A stretch of DNA of 64,000 nucleotides from Blastomussa wellsi (taxonomy: Eukaryota > Cnidaria > Anthozoa > Scleractinia > Plerogyridae): positions 11,130,337 through 11,194,336 of the forward strand of contig OX393570.1 of assembly GCA_947652115.1 (NCBI GenBank). The letters are read 5' to 3'. Both the position numbers and the translations under genes were made by a program. A model generated the notes under the pieces. It saw only the letters and a program-made list of their open reading frames with translations. It did no database searches and was not told where the DNA came from. Numbering within the stretch: the first letter of the stretch is position 1; every line of letters starts with the position of its first letter. Below, in pieces: positions 32,388 through 43,332 of this stretch.

Positions 32388-34600
32388 AGGCATAATTAAT
32401 TGGTTTTTAGTCATGAGACATGCACATTTATTTTACTGCTGTCACAGTTGGGGAAGGGGGCTAGTGGATTAAGACATTTTACATAAACCAATATTCCCAA
32501 TCTTTCAACATGGTCTTTATTTGAACATCTTTCTCATGGCATGAGAACCAAGACCCTTCATAAAAAAGTCTAGAAAAATTAAAATGCATTTCACAATTTT
32601 ATGGTCAATTATTACCCTCTGGAAATTCAACAAATAATGAAGGTTTTGCCTACACAAACTCAGATCAACACCAAACCAGCCACTAGAAGAATTTTTAAAT
32701 GTTTCCCTGAATATTAGACATCTATGAAAAAGGTATCTACTGACCAGTATCACATGAACATGTCGTGTGTAGGGTGTAGACTACATCCAGGCCACAATGT
32801 TTTTTAAGGTAAGCGCTGACCAGGTAGTGGTTTTTAAATAGATCACAGGGTCAAGTTGTACCATTTTCAATCTACTGAATAGTTAGTAACATTCATGCCA
32901 ACTCTCGCGGATTATCTGGGACTCTCCCGGATACAGGATGAATCTCCCGGTCTCCCGTACGGTTTACCGAATCTCTTGGATACGAAAGAAAATGCTTGAA
33001 ATACGAGTTTTTACTTCAACTCAGGCCGACTTTGGGAGGAAATTTTGAAATATTTGACACATATTTGAAGTTGAATTGGCAGGGCTCTATTTTTAACTCC
33101 GTTTTGAAGACAGAGTCCGTGCTGGTTTGTGGACATAATATTCAAGGAGTATTTAAGGAGTATTCAAGCACCAAAAACCGAGTCAAGCAAGTTTACTTAC
33201 ATGGTGGAAAAACTTATCCCAGAATGCGATGTGCACAAGTCAGATTTTAACCCAGCATGCAAAGGTACAGACAGGTAAAGCAGAAATTTTTTGCAAAATC
33301 TTTTTGCAAGTTTGAAATGTGCGTTCAATTCTTAAATTACTGTAATGCAACACTTAATGTTTCCAATTCCAAAAAAAATTCAAGGAGTTGCCATTATTTT
33401 CAAGCACTTTTACCAAAAAGTCTTCTTTATAAGGGCTTTTCAAGCACCCGTGAAATCTAATATTAAATTCCAGGGCATTTTAAGGACTTCAAGGAGTAGC
33501 ACAAACCATGTGAAGATTGTGAAAAGTTATCTAGACGCAAAATTGGCAGTCTTCTGGATTTCAATTTTTTAGGTTGGCATCTCTGTCATTGGAATAGAAG
33601 GTTCACCTATGGAATCTCCCATATTAAGTAGTTGCGTAAAAATGTAGTAACTTCAATACCAGCACATAAAGTATTTCAAAAGAACCATACCACCAAAGAA
33701 ATAATAATTTATTGGAGCTCCGCTTTTAGGCTTGGCTAAATCTATTTATAACATAGCTAGCAAAGCCGCGCAATCAAATTCAGTACACGTAAGTGTGCTC
33801 AAAATCCCGATAGTGCACACTGATAGCGTTAGAAAATCGACATCACAGCTCCGCACCTGCAGCGAAGTCCTTTCGAGAAGCTTGACATCCGACAGATCCG
33901 ACTTGCTGTCACCGCCATAAACATCCAGAAAGAAGTGCAGGAAAACAGCATCGTTGTGTCCAAATTTTAGCCACACTTGTTGACATTTACTGTCACACTG
34001 TTTTCAGTGTTTACTCAAACCGTTTTTCAACCGTCTATTTTCGGTAATCGATGTACTTTTTGAAGAATTTTGACTTATTTTGACTCTTTGTTCGAATTTT
34101 GTGCAAACTGTACATTTTCTCACAGAAACTGAAAATGTGGCGTGTTGTAAATTAATCAATAAAAACGCACGTTTTCTTCTCTATAGTTTAGATAATTTTG
34201 TATTTAATCAGGAAATAATTGTTAAACAAAAGTGCCATTCTTGAGCGTGAAAAATAAAGAATTTTGTATTTAAACTGCAGTAAAATGAACCTCGAGCTTT
34301 CAACAGAAAATTTGAAATAAAATCAATTCCTATGTTGCTTAATATTTCGCTTACCGCGAACAAGCACTTCTGATGTTGTTGTCCGTTTTCCTCGTCTGAT
34401 TTAATTCACAATTCCACTGGCTATGTTATAAAACAATTGGTGCATGCTTTTAGCTGTGCACTATCGAGTTATGGAGCACTTGGGAAGTTTGGAGAGCACT
34501 CAAGAAGCTAGAGTTGCCCTCGGCTATCGCCTCAGGCAAACCCTAATAAAGAATTTTGTATTTAAACTGCAGTAAAATAAAACTCGAGCTTTCACTCGAG
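32388..34600. other. Host spacer with scattered repeats, no gene seen
   Basis: It contains 'ggagctccgcttttaggctt' at about 33714, related to 'ggagctctgcttttaggctt' at about 31703, and the direct repeat 'aaagaattttgtatttaaactgc' at about 34256 and 34549. Short open frames at 33000-33570 have no recognisable motif. Confidence 0.35.
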
Positions 34601-34614
34601 CTTACTGCGAAAAA

Positions 34615-34942
34615 TTGTGGGAGCCCAAGCCTAACATCGTAACCCAGCAATGTGTTTCTTATTTATTCAAGTGTGACCTGTGCAATGTAGGTTATGTTGG
34701 GTACACAAAGGGCCACCTTCACACGTGCATTGAGGGACATCGTCAAAAGGCATCATCTATTTACAAGCATTATTCTAAAGAACTTAACACTGCTGTTCCG
34801 AACGATTTTTTAGCACGTTCCATGTAATCAAGAAATGCACAAATAAATTTGACAGCCTTGTTAATGAAATGCTGTGTATTCAAGATCTCAAACCAACACT
34901 GAATGTGCAGTCTGATTCTCTTTGTGCTAAAGTATTTATGTA
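34615..34942 (+). pseudogene. Penelope-like element GIY-YIG domain (second copy)
   Basis: The frame reads 'CVSYLFKCDLCNVGYVGYTK', then 'HLHTCIEGHRQKASSIYKHY' and, after a frameshift near 34820, a tail with N-K-F-D-x-L-V-x-E-M-L-x-I-x-x-L-x-P-x-L-N-V. The CxxC entry, the Y-V-G core (GIY-YIG replaced by GYV-GYT) and the F-D...E-x-L tail match a Penelope endonuclease. The usual catalytic Arg in the next helix appears as His-Thr-Cys here, so the copy is probably dead. The family differs from the copy at 1375-1641. Confidence 0.65.
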
Positions 34943-35031
34943 ATTAGCTTGGCACTTTTTATGCAAATTTGCTTTCAACTTAGCCTCTTCACAAATCGCG
35001 TGTGCCATGAAGGATTATAAATTGACCCTAT

Positions 35032-35214
35032 TTGGCCTCAAGGAGGACTTACATGTTAGCTGGATATAATCTTGACCAATTTGAATACCGAGTAGCAAAA
35101 TCACTCGAGATCAGCACAAAATCCTGGAACCAACTACCACTATACTTCAAACGGAATCTCTCACAAAAAAGGATGCTGCTGCAGTTTACTGAATTAATTT
35201 TAATTTTAGTTTAG
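35032..35214 (+). pseudogene. C-terminal scrap of a non-LTR reverse transcriptase
   Basis: The frame 'MLAGYNLDQFEYRVAKSLEI' followed by 'TKSWNQLPLYFKR' matches the terminal Y-N-L...K-x-W-N-x-L-P block of CR1/L2-type RT proteins. Nothing of the catalytic domain remains. Confidence 0.45.
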
Positions 35215-35738
35215 GTCAAATTGATTTTTATCAACAGCATATCTATATTTATGAGAATTGTGAAATAATGTTAACTTGATTCTCTCACTTTTTTATTTTA
35301 TAATTTGTCCAGGTAACCCTTAGTCTCCTACACACCCAGGAGACTAGGTAACTCTACACTTGAGGAAAGTCGTACCTGTTCAGGGTTACTAAATATTCTG
35401 TATTACAGTTAGACACTTGAACCATGAACACTTAATCTTTGTTAAACAATTTTAGCCAATGTTAGCCATTTGCACATATATAATTATAAACAGAACAATT
35501 TGCTACCGGTATTTTAGCTTTAGTTTTAGTTCAACTGCATCTTTATTGTTTAAGCCGCATCGCTTTAATATTAACAGGCTTTGTTGTAACATTATTGTTC
35601 CCCGTTGTTATATCGAAGCGTGATACTTGGACGTGAATCAAAAGGTAAAATGGTTTGTTTACACGGTATGGGCTGTGAATGTCCTGGTGAATATGTAACC
35701 TGCTCCCTGTCTAATATTCGTAAATCAACAGATAAAAG

Positions 35739-36089
35739 CAGGGCATGAAATTGTGCCTTATACAGACGCCAATGCGACTAAAATTACCGTGCTGGCGACC
35801 AAGAAACATTTTGGGCTTTGTATATCTTACTTTGATGTATTTTTCAACTAAATAAAGGCGAATCAGTGCGAACGATGAGGACTGTTAAGCAATATCCGCC
35901 ATCTTGGATTTTCCAAATGTTACGTTGTATATTGTGTCCCTTTTGCTAACAACGCATATTGCAGGCTCGCAACATTCCATTGACACCATTCACCTGAAAA
36001 AATGGCTCTTAACTTTTTGGTCTTGGCGACCACTTTGGCAAATTTAGAAGCCAGATGGCTCCTTGAAAAAAAGTTAATTTCATGCCCTG
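35739..36089. mobile_element. 351-bp MITE with CAGGGCATGAAATT termini (hAT-like)
   Basis: The left end 'cagggcatgaaatt' and the right end 'aatttcatgccctg' are exact complements, and the interior does not code. A CAGGG start is typical of hAT elements. An exact 8-bp target duplication is not visible, so the family call is tentative. Confidence 0.6.
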
Positions 36090-36316
36090 CAAAGCAAAAA
36101 ATATTTCTTTCAAGAGGTTTTTCCAATGCAGTACAGCTGAGATGTCTGTTTCCTGGTTGTTACAAAATTTGAACTGAAAATCCTGATGGACGTCTTCACA
36201 TATTGTAGCATGACATCCACAACATGTTATACAATTGTTGTGTAGGCATTCAAGGTGTTTTCAGCTGTCAGTGTTATCACTGAAAATATTTATTGATTTA
36301 CTTTTAATTAGCGACT

Positions 36317-36910
36317 GATTAACTTTTAAAGTGCCCATAATGTCAAAAAAAAATTTTTGCTCATCTAATTCTACATTTCACCAAATGAACTTCTGCAAAA
36401 AAAATTTTAGATTTGGATAAAACGCAATTTTTTTACGAATTTTTACAAAGTTCAAAATTATATTTTCTTGCGGTCGACCCCTGCCGCTGATCACAAGAGT
36501 AACGTGCTCAACATGACCACGTGACTGATATCTGTGACCTAGGTTCAGGAACCTTCCTTGACCTTTAGTGAAAAAATACACAGGTCGTGTGCGGGTCGTT
36601 TACGATATTGGTAAGCTTTATTACGTGTCCTAAATGGAGACAACTATGAAGCAAAATTCTCACTTGTTTTCAAGTCAGATAAGTCACGACCCAAATCACG
36701 TGTTCCTGAACCTACGTCACGACTCACTTCAAACCGAGGAAAACTGGTGCGAATGGTGGACCAAAATGGCGGCAAATTTGAATGTCTTTAAAAAATTATA
36801 AAAAAATTGCGTTTAATCCAAATCGAAAATTTTTTTCGCAGAAGTTCATTAGGTGAAATGTAAAATTACATGAGCGAAAAACTAATTTTGACATTATGGG
36901 CACTTTAACT
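36317..36910. mobile_element. MITE with about 110-bp inverted repeats
   Basis: 'ttaaagtgcccataatgtca' (36326) is matched by 'tgacattatgggcactttaa' ending at 36908. The arms share 'tttcacc(a/t)aatgaacttctgc' and 'gatttggat(a/t)aaacgcaat'. The interior does not code. Confidence 0.75.
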
Positions 36911-37246
36911 AAGGTTTGTAGGTATGCAAGGCATTTCTGGCCATCTTGTTATTATTATGAATTGACTTTTAATTAGAGGATATATGATATCCTGGTCGCT
37001 GACAAAACAATTAAAATCTAAAGTCTATGGCAGCGCAGCTAATACAATCAATGATTTAAATAAAAATAGATGGCCTTGCTTTCATCTTGTGTCTTTCTTT
37101 GTCTCCTGTTGATTCTGGGCTGAATTATAGCGATTTAGAGGGTTTTCAGTTCTTCTGCTCTGCCCGCTATATATATTTCTCCCAAGGCTGGGCACTGACA
37201 GCAAGCTGCCAATCGGATTCACCGAACTAAAAGGGCTGCAAATTCG

Positions 37247-37442
37247 GCAGGTATTTTTTGCAGGTCAACAGGTCACAGTTACAGGTCACACAACATTTTG
37301 CCAAAAACAGTGTAAACAGTGCTAATAGAACAACACTAGCCCTAAGCATACCTTCAGTAAAAACATATTTCGTTTGGGTGCTCAATTCTAGTGACCTGTA
37401 ACTCTGACCTGTGGAATGTGACCTGCAAAAAATACCTGCCTC
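37247..37442. mobile_element. Short MITE (about 200 bp)
   Basis: Ends 'ggcaggtattttttgcaggt' and 'acctgcaaaaaatacctgcc' are exact complements, with further inner matches of 'acaggtcac'. The interior does not code. Confidence 0.7.
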
Positions 37443-37514
37443 CGTAAATTAGCTCCAAATGCTCTGATCTCCCCGAAATTCCAGACAAGGCATTCATCTT
37501 TTTCATTTGAGTCG

Positions 37515-37920
37515 TCAGTACACTGAGAGGGAATTAAACACCACCAAATTTTTGCAAACCTTTACTTCGAGAGCCATTATTTGAGGCGCTATGAACAACC
37601 AGTGTGCACCAAACCATTGAAAACTCAAATTACTCACACTCGGGGTGGGTGACAGTGTGTTGCTCGCAATGATACCCTCCCGCATGGCCCCAGCAGTGAT
37701 TCCTCATCTTTCAGTCAGACTAGCAATGACGTATTTTGAGAACTGCAAGCAAAGTACTTTCACCCACTCAAAGTGCAAGTAATTTGAGTCTCAAGGCCAG
37801 GTCACTCAACAGTTTGGTACATGCTGGTTGTTCATAATGCCTCAAATAACAGATCTCAAAGCAAAGGTTTGTAAAGAGATTGGCTACGTTTATTTCCCCC
37901 TCAGTGTGAATGAAAACACA
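37515..37920. mobile_element. Inverted-repeat element beside Block C
   Basis: The left arm at 37520-37605 (with 'tttgcaaacctttacttcga' and 'atttgaggcgctatgaacaa') is inverted at 37815-37915 (with 'ttgttcataatgcctcaaat' and 'caaaggtttgtaaa'). It lies directly left of the truncated first Block C gene and may have replaced the element's left end. Confidence 0.6.
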
Positions 37921-38069
37921 AATGGGAAGCGCAGCCCAAGTGTAGCTGTACCCACCCCTCGAGGAAAAACGGGTGGGGGGGGACGTCTACAAAAAGCTGA
38001 CACAAAACGTTGTATGCGACGTCACGCCTTTTGCACGAAAATATATAATGGCATTTTATAGGTGAATCG

Positions 38070-38447
38070 CTTGAGCTGTGTGCCCGGGGGCCTGGCTGAT
38101 GCCCTTTTTGGATGGTTTTAAACACAGAAAGCACGGTTGGCTACAACAACCAACTGAAACAAGCGATACCGGGCATGAAGCTCGGGGTCAACGACTGGGC
38201 AAACAAAAGCACAAAAAAAGCGGCGCTTCAGTTGATGGACGGCGAGAAAACGAAAATAAACCCGCCAAACAGTCACCCTTCGAATCCAATTCACAAAGTG
38301 ACAAAAAAAGAGCCAGCCCCCGTCTCCCAAACACCTGCAGAGGAGCAAACGCCAACGGCCGGCTCCGACAGCCATCTCAACAACAAAATAGCTGTCGCTG
38401 TTGGCGCGGTTGCAGTTGAGGGTTTGGCATTCTTGACATTGCGTTAA
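38070..38447 (+). pseudogene. 3' end of the large Polinton protein (Block C)
   Basis: Only the last 125 codons of the family seen at 10795-12314 remain. They begin with 'VPGAWLMP', then after a frameshift near 38105 'LNTESTVGYNNQLKQAIPGM', 'NPPNSHPSNPIHKV' and a Pro/Thr-rich linker. The C-terminus 'NNKIAVAVGAVAVEGLAFLT' is hydrophobic and could anchor the protein in a membrane; the Block B copy lacks it. The stop codon TAA at 38445-38447 overlaps the stop of the convergent gene. The 5' part is gone, so this marks the broken left edge of the element. Confidence 0.65.
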
Positions 38448-39761
38448 CGCTGCTTCTCGACCAGAAACGCCACAACACCCAAAATCAGAAGCCAGGTGTG
38501 CTCTGCCAGAAAAGAGACAACCTCCCCAGCAGCTTTGAAGAGGAAAGAAACAATCGAACCAATCAAACCAGGAAGAATTCCAGCAAGTTTTTTGCCGATC
38601 TCTTTCAATCCATTCCCCAACTTTTCGTCGGTGTCTTTCAGCGGTGAGTTGATGGCACCATCAACAGCACCAATCGTGGCACCAGCAGCAAGCAAGATTG
38701 CTGTAACTGTCATGCCATATTTTTTGAAGATCTCTTTGACCCTTTCTCGAAGAGGCTTCGCTCGTTCAATTTCCTCAATCTGTGTGTGAACCTGGTTGAT
38801 CTCTTCGAGACGTTGCGCCACTCGCCCTTCTGCTGCTTCTCTGTCAGATGGTGAGGCATTCTCATCGTTGACAATCGCCCTGTCTTCTTCATTTTGGTGT
38901 TCCAGTTCTGCTTTTTGAACTTTCAGGTTGTTGAGGGTTTCTGTGTCAATTTTTTCTTGAACTTCACTGAACCTGGCATTTTCTTCTGTGAGCTTCCGAA
39001 TATCTTCTTTTAATTTTGGCACCTGTTTTGCAAATTTTTTGATTTTTTCGAATTGCTTTCTTTTATCTTGATGTTCTTTTTCAAGGCCTTTTTTTTCTGT
39101 TTCAGTTTTTGAATTTCTTTTTCATTCAAAGGACCATGTGTATCTTCAAGAGCAGCTATCTGTTCACCAATTTCTCTTATGCTGTTTCTGATTTCTTCCA
39201 TGTCATTTTTAACTTTTTCTTGTTCTTAGCCATAGATACATATTTTTCCAGTTCTTTTTCTTTTTTAGCCCGTTCTTGCTGAATGGCTTCCTGTAATTCA
39301 AAAATGGGCTTTCAGAGTGCATTTTTTATTTCTTTGGTAAGTCTTGGATTTAGTTGTTTTTGTTTTGTATCCTTTTTTGTGGTAAATATGTCATATGCCT
39401 TTTTTCCAGCGCCAAACATTTTAACTTGAAGCCTTCCATTTTTTGGGCTGTAAAATATCTCAAGCTCGCTTTAGCTCATGTTCGGAAATTGGTCTTTTGC
39501 AGCAATCCAAGCTCGTTGCGAAATGCTGCCCAACAATGGAGTTTCCTCGAAGGAAGTGTCAGGCATCCCGCTCTGTTCATGCTGCATTGTTTGCATTTCA
39601 TATTCTTCGCCAGCATGGGGTGTCGATGCAGAGCCAGGCACAAAAGGACCGGTTGTGTTTTGACGGGTTGTGGTCTCTTGTTCAGCGTCATCGCCATCGT
39701 GGTCAAGTGCATGGTCAAGTGCAGGGTTGTCGTATCCAAACTGTTCTCAACCTTCCGCCAT
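38444..39761 (-). pseudogene. Polinton coiled-coil protein with C-terminal hydrophobic domain
   Basis: The gene begins at the ATG complementary to 39759-39761 and covers about 435 codons, with breaks at the fourth codon, near 39475, 39310, 39220 and 39015. In order: an acidic start, a Pro/Thr-rich part with 'GSASTPHAGEE' and 'SGMPDTSFEETPLLG', the block 'NGRLQVKMFGAGKKAYDIF', a long Lys/Glu coiled coil, then 'LRERVKEIFKKYGMTVTAIL' and about 70 residues with three hydrophobic stretches ending 'HTWLLILGVVAFLVEKQR'. I recognise the order as a frequent cnidarian Polinton gene. A membrane-active or fibre-like virion role is possible but unproven. It is divergent from the capsid gene. Confidence 0.65.
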
Positions 39762-39807
39762 TAACAAAAATATATTTCTGTTTAACAAAGAGAAAAATCT
39801 CGGCGCG
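39762..39807. promoter_or_regulatory. 46-bp divergent promoter between coiled-coil and capsid genes
   Basis: Two start codons face away from each other across 46 bp that contain 'aaaaatatatttctg'. The A+T-rich 'atatat' core matches the TATATA-like words found close before other Block C and array genes. A shared two-way promoter is inferred. Confidence 0.4.
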
Positions 39808-40976
39808 ATGAAAGCCGAGCGCGCGGTAAAACGTATCACCTTTGATCGTAGCGATGCCAACTCCAGCGAGACCCTGAATGTTTGTGCCCAAGTTGTGTGA
39901 GGACGAGTTCCTCCTGCCCGGCTCGCACTGCTTTTCAACATCGACTTGTCTGGAGGGGGGGGGGATCCAAAAACTTCCTCGTTCAAAACGTCGGGTGCGC
40001 TCTGGTCGACAAACTGGTTGTGAAGTATGCGGGCACCATGTTGCAGGACACGGTGGGGTACGACATCTTCAAGATCTGGGAGGACCTTTTCCTCTCGCAG
40101 GAGGAGCGGGACAACATGCTGCTCGATGGAATTCAGAGCGAGGACCTCTGCAAGATCCGCTCAAACACTGCGAATAATAAAACCGAGGGCGTCGACATGG
40201 AAAACGCTCTGAACAAGGTTTTCGGCTCAAAATACCGAATCAGACTGGACCACCAGACCCAGACCAACCATAGAGTCTTTTACCCCCAAGCTCTTTACTA
40301 TGACCTCTTGTCTGAGCTGACCCTTGCGCCGGCCCAACAGGTTGTCAAAGGCCGTGACCCAACAAAACTGAAATACAAGCTGACAAACATCCAGCTTGAG
40401 TATGAAATGATGAGAAGCACCCACACTCTGGCGGAAGACGTGGACAGTGTTAATGCCGCTGGCAAGGAGTTTATGTATGATCACGTCCAGCTTGATCAGA
40501 TGATAACCTTCGCAAAAGCAAAGGAAAGGATTAACCTCAGAGTCAACCCCCAGAGAAGGTCCCTGAAAGGAATCCTTCTCCTGTTCATCGAGCCTTACGC
40601 TTCAGGAGCCAGAGATACAGAAAAGCACTTCAACCCTGGCCTGACGAAAGTCAGCGTCACGGTGAACGGCTAGCCAAACATGCAGCACAACAACAGCATC
40701 TTATACAGGTCGCTTCTTTCCCCAGACAGAAACATGCACACGAATCTGAAAAAGTTCTACAGAGATGACAAGTTCGGTCTTTTGATCGATCTGCGCTCCA
40801 TGGCAGATCAGTCACTGCAAGGCAGCGGCATGCACCTCGTAAACACCCAAGACGAGGTACAGCTTGAGCTCGAGAGGAATGCGAGCGGGGGAGGCAATGT
40901 GAACTGCTACATCTTTGTTATCAGGGACTCGCAGATGAACATTTTGAGGCAGCAATTGGAATCTGTGCAATACTGA
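39808..40976 (+). pseudogene. Polinton major capsid protein (Block C)
   Basis: The ATG at 39808 opens a gene of about 390 codons. The start 'MKAERAVKRITFDRSDAN' is in one frame; small shifts at 39890-40000, one of them in a run of ten G, lead to 'NFLVQNVGCALVDKLVVKYA'. From there the frame is open to a TAG at 40671-40673 and then to the true end at 40976. Conserved parts include 'GIQSEDLCKIRS', 'PQALYYDLLSELTLAP', 'YKLTNIQLEYEMMRS', 'KFGLLIDLRSMADQS' and 'LELERNASGGGNVNC'. The family is the double jelly-roll major capsid protein of Polintons, which builds the icosahedral shell. The fragment at 8938-9360 is a related copy. The ATPase follows after 7 bp. Confidence 0.85.
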
Positions 40977-40983
40977 TATAGAA

Positions 40984-41560
40984 ATGAACCACAACATCCC
41001 GTTCAACGCGTTGATTGTGGGTCCGACAAATTCAGGCAAATCTCAGTTTGTGGTCGACCAGATCTATGGCCCTTTTTGTGGCAAGTTCGACAACATCGTG
41101 TTGATCTGCCAGAAATCCGCGAACAACAAAACCTACCACCCAATTGGTGAAGATGATCCACAAATGTTTGTGATAATATGCGCGCAACATGGGGTGGAAA
41201 TTTGGTTGAAGCTCGTCTCCTGGCGTTTCGAGGGCACAAACACGGTCATAATCCTCGATGACTGTGCAGCCTCAAAAGATGTGAAAGGGCGCACAGGCCA
41301 GCTGGTAAATCTTGCCTTTTCTGCTCGACATATTGGCATCAGCGTTTGGGTGCTGACGCAGAAGATGACCAGCATACGTGTCGGCGGTCGTTCGCTTTTA
41401 CACCCCCGCGGCCAAGACCACAAAAGCCATCTTTGATGATTACGCCGGGGAACTCTCCCAGGATGAGTACAAAGGTCTTATTTCAAAGCTTAAAGCACGA
41501 AACTTCGCTCATCTCGCGTTCTCGCTTTGGCACCCCTACGGAGTTGAATTAAAAAAATGA
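40984..41560 (+). pseudogene. Polinton packaging ATPase (A32/FtsK-HerA type), one frameshift
   Basis: The ATG at 40984 lies 7 bp after the capsid stop. The protein of about 190 residues has a Walker A loop 'IVGPTNSGKSQFV' near residue 12, a Walker B 'TVIILDDCA' near residue 90, and the segment 'FSARHIGISVWVLTQKMTSI', which fits the sensor region with a polar Gln. A frameshift near 41380 moves the last 60 residues ('AKTTKAIFDDYAGELS', 'NFAHLAFSLWHPYGVE') into another frame. The catalytic residues are intact. In Polintons this enzyme pumps DNA into preformed capsids. Apart from the single shift the gene looks nearly complete. Confidence 0.85.
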
Positions 41561-41592
41561 AAGTTCGCTTCGGTACCCTTCGATTTGAATTG

Positions 41593-41624
41593 AAAAAATT
41601 GTAGTTGTATATAGCAGAACAAGA
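41593..41624 (+). promoter_or_regulatory. TATA-like element before the 41625 gene
   Basis: 'gtagttgtatatagcagaac' lies 15-30 bp before the ATG at 41625. The core TGTATATA recurs before other genes of these elements (42728, 43315, 13045). A promoter role is inferred. Confidence 0.45.
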
Positions 41625-42162
41625 ATGGCAAAAACAGCAGAACAAGAGGCAAAAGTGGCAGAAGAGCTTGCGATCGCGGAAGTTATGAACCTGCTGGAAG
41701 CCAAGCCGTCGCGCGGGCCAGCTGTTGTTGTGGCAGGCTCCGGGCCCGACATTCCTGCCCTTCGTGAGCAGCTGGCCGTGCTGGTGTCGACAGGAAAAGC
41801 CAAAGAGGCCATCGGGGTGCAGTTAAAACAGGTGAAGCGCCTGTGCAACAAAGATGTTGAGAAATACACCAAACGGTACAAGACCTACGTGGGCTCAAAG
41901 ACAACTGACAGCTTGATCAACAGCTTCATTTTTCTTGTCTCCAAATGGGTCGGAATGGTCGTCGACACTGATGACATCGATGCTTATCAAAAAGAACTCA
42001 GAAACGACTACATCATCAACAAGAGCTCTCCAACCTGGCCGGCAACATGGCTTTGAAGTGCGGCCGTTTTCTTGCTGTGGCCAACGCGGCGCTGATCACC
42101 GCAAAACACCTTTTGAAGAACAAAGAAGCGGAAGCTGTGCAAAACTCACCAACAATTGAATA
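41625..42162 (+). pseudogene. Polinton small protein 1, one frameshift near the end
   Basis: An open frame of 130 codons from the ATG continues after a frameshift near 42030 to a TAA at 42160-42162, about 178 codons in all. It has an acidic, Ala-rich start, then 'LREQLAVLVSTGKAKEAIGV', 'VKRLCNKDVEKYTKRYKTYV' and, at the end, 'NMALKCGRFLAVANAALITA', a weakly hydrophobic helix. I recognise it as a standing member of cnidarian Polintons between the ATPase and the smaller hydrophobic genes; its role is unknown. The shift lies at 'tctccaacctggccgg' and not in a long homopolymer. Confidence 0.6.
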
Positions 42163-42226
42163 ATTACTTTGCATTATTAAATAATTACACAGAATAGTTG
42201 GCAATTCCTCACAAAAAATCTCAACT

Positions 42227-42701
42227 ATGTCTGAAGAACAGCAACCGACCATTGTCTCACAGATGTCTGAAGAACGGCAACCGACCGCTCCAGTCTCACA
42301 GGCAACTTCACAAACTCCGGCAACAAGGCCTGCCAAAAATCCCAAGCGGGTAGCTGCTGGCAAAATGGTTGCTGAAAGAACGCGTTTGGCCCGCGAAGCT
42401 CAGAAAGAAGCTGTAGCCGAGGCTGCTGTCATAATTGCAAACGAAAAAATCTGCACCTGCTCTGCTGGTTCCAGAGACCGCACCACTACCTGCTGCAGCT
42501 GATTCCAAAAGTTTTTCAAATGTTCGCAGCACAAACCAATGGATCTCTATCATTGGAATTGGCGCTACACTTGCAACGATGTATGTCAAGCGTGAAGACA
42601 TCCGAGTGCACCGGCATCCGAGTGCACCGGCACCTGCACCTGCAGCACCGGCACCACTTCTGGTGCAAGCATATCCCAAAGGAGTTCGCCCAATGGATTA
42701 A
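42227..42701 (+). pseudogene. Polinton small protein 2, Pro/Thr-rich with one hydrophobic helix
   Basis: The ATG at 42227 starts with a doubled phrase 'MSEEQQPTIVSQ/MSEERQPTAPVSQ', then a basic stretch 'KNPKRVAAGKMVAERTRLAR'. A frameshift near 42450 leads to 'STNQWISIIGIGATLATMYV', a predicted membrane helix, then a Pro/Ala-rich tail. About 158 codons. The order (Pro/Thr start, basic region, one helix, Pro tail) is a pattern I know from cnidarian Polintons; the function is unproven. The 11-bp repeat 'catccgagtgcaccgg' in the tail may be polymorphic. Confidence 0.55.
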
Positions 42702-42754
42702 TTAAACATTGGCGAAAAAAAAAATTTGAATATATAACACAAAAAAACATCACA

Positions 42755-43030
42755 ATGGGGGACTACCAACGGTTAAAAAACATCGCACCAGTTACAGGTA
42801 TTGGCTTTGGTTTGGGGGTGGTGACGTATGAGTGCCTTAAAACTGGCAGTTGTTTGGTCAAAAAGCCTGTTGTATCCGAGGGGGAAAAAGTATGAAGAGG
42901 TGGAAAAAAGCATGAGGAGAAATTGCGTAATTTAAAAGATGTACAAAAGTTGTTGAAAACAATAATAAAAAAGGAAGACGATACAAAAGAACAGCTAAAA
43001 CAGATAATAAAAGAAATATTGGCGAGTTAA
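42755..43030 (+). pseudogene. Polinton small protein 3, hydrophobic start and coiled-coil end
   Basis: The gene begins at an ATG 17 bp after 'atatataac'. It reads 'NIAPVTGIGFGLGVVTYECL' (short hydrophobic segment) and stops at 42895 after a shift in the A-run 'gggggaaaaagtatg'. The other frames continue with a Lys/Glu-rich helix containing 'EEKLRNLKDVQKLLKTII' to a TAA at 43028-43030, about 90 codons. Too short for confident family assignment. A single-pass membrane protein with a coiled-coil tail is suggested. Confidence 0.5.
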
Positions 43031-43068
43031 TTTCGATTCAAATATTTTTCTCTTCTTTCTATACCAAC

Positions 43069-43290
43069 ATGTCCAACAACAAGCTTGTCAAAACCGTCAT
43101 GGATGCCGCCACCCTTACCGGCCTCGCTGCTGGCATAGACTGGGTTGCCAAAAAAACGTTCAAGAAAAGTTTTACAGGTGACCCTTCTAATTCTATCGAA
43201 AACTACGCAATGTTCAGACCTGTGATGGCGGGGAGTCTTGCGCTCAAAAAGTACCTGGAGGACCAGAAAATCCTTCCCACCAACGCCTAA
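43069..43290 (+). CDS. Polinton small protein 4, intact
   Basis: An unbroken 73-codon gene with ATG at 43069 and TAA at its end. It reads 'KLVKTVMDAATLTGLAAGID' followed by a basic stretch and 'MAGSLALKKYLEDQKILP'. Two short hydrophobic patches suggest membrane or capsid-inner contact. I recognise it as a recurring small gene at this place in cnidarian Polintons, just before the 43333 gene. The lack of breaks is notable when most neighbours are broken, although a short gene has a fair chance of escaping. Confidence 0.65.
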   Translation: MSNNKLVKTVMDAATLTGLAAGIDWVAKKTFKKSFTGDPSNSIENYAMFRPVMAGSLALKKYLEDQKILPTNA

Positions 43291-43332
43291 TCCTTTAACG
43301 GCTAATTAAAAAAAAACATATATGAGAAAAAA

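Noticed and set aside
32996..33572. Three overlapping plus-strand frames of 67-84 codons
   Set aside because: No start context, motif or splice site support. The composition is that of spacer DNA.
37920..38069. Left terminal inverted repeat of the Block C Polinton
   Set aside because: I found no matching inverted sequence at 52.8-53.4 kb and the first gene is truncated here, so the original terminus seems lost.
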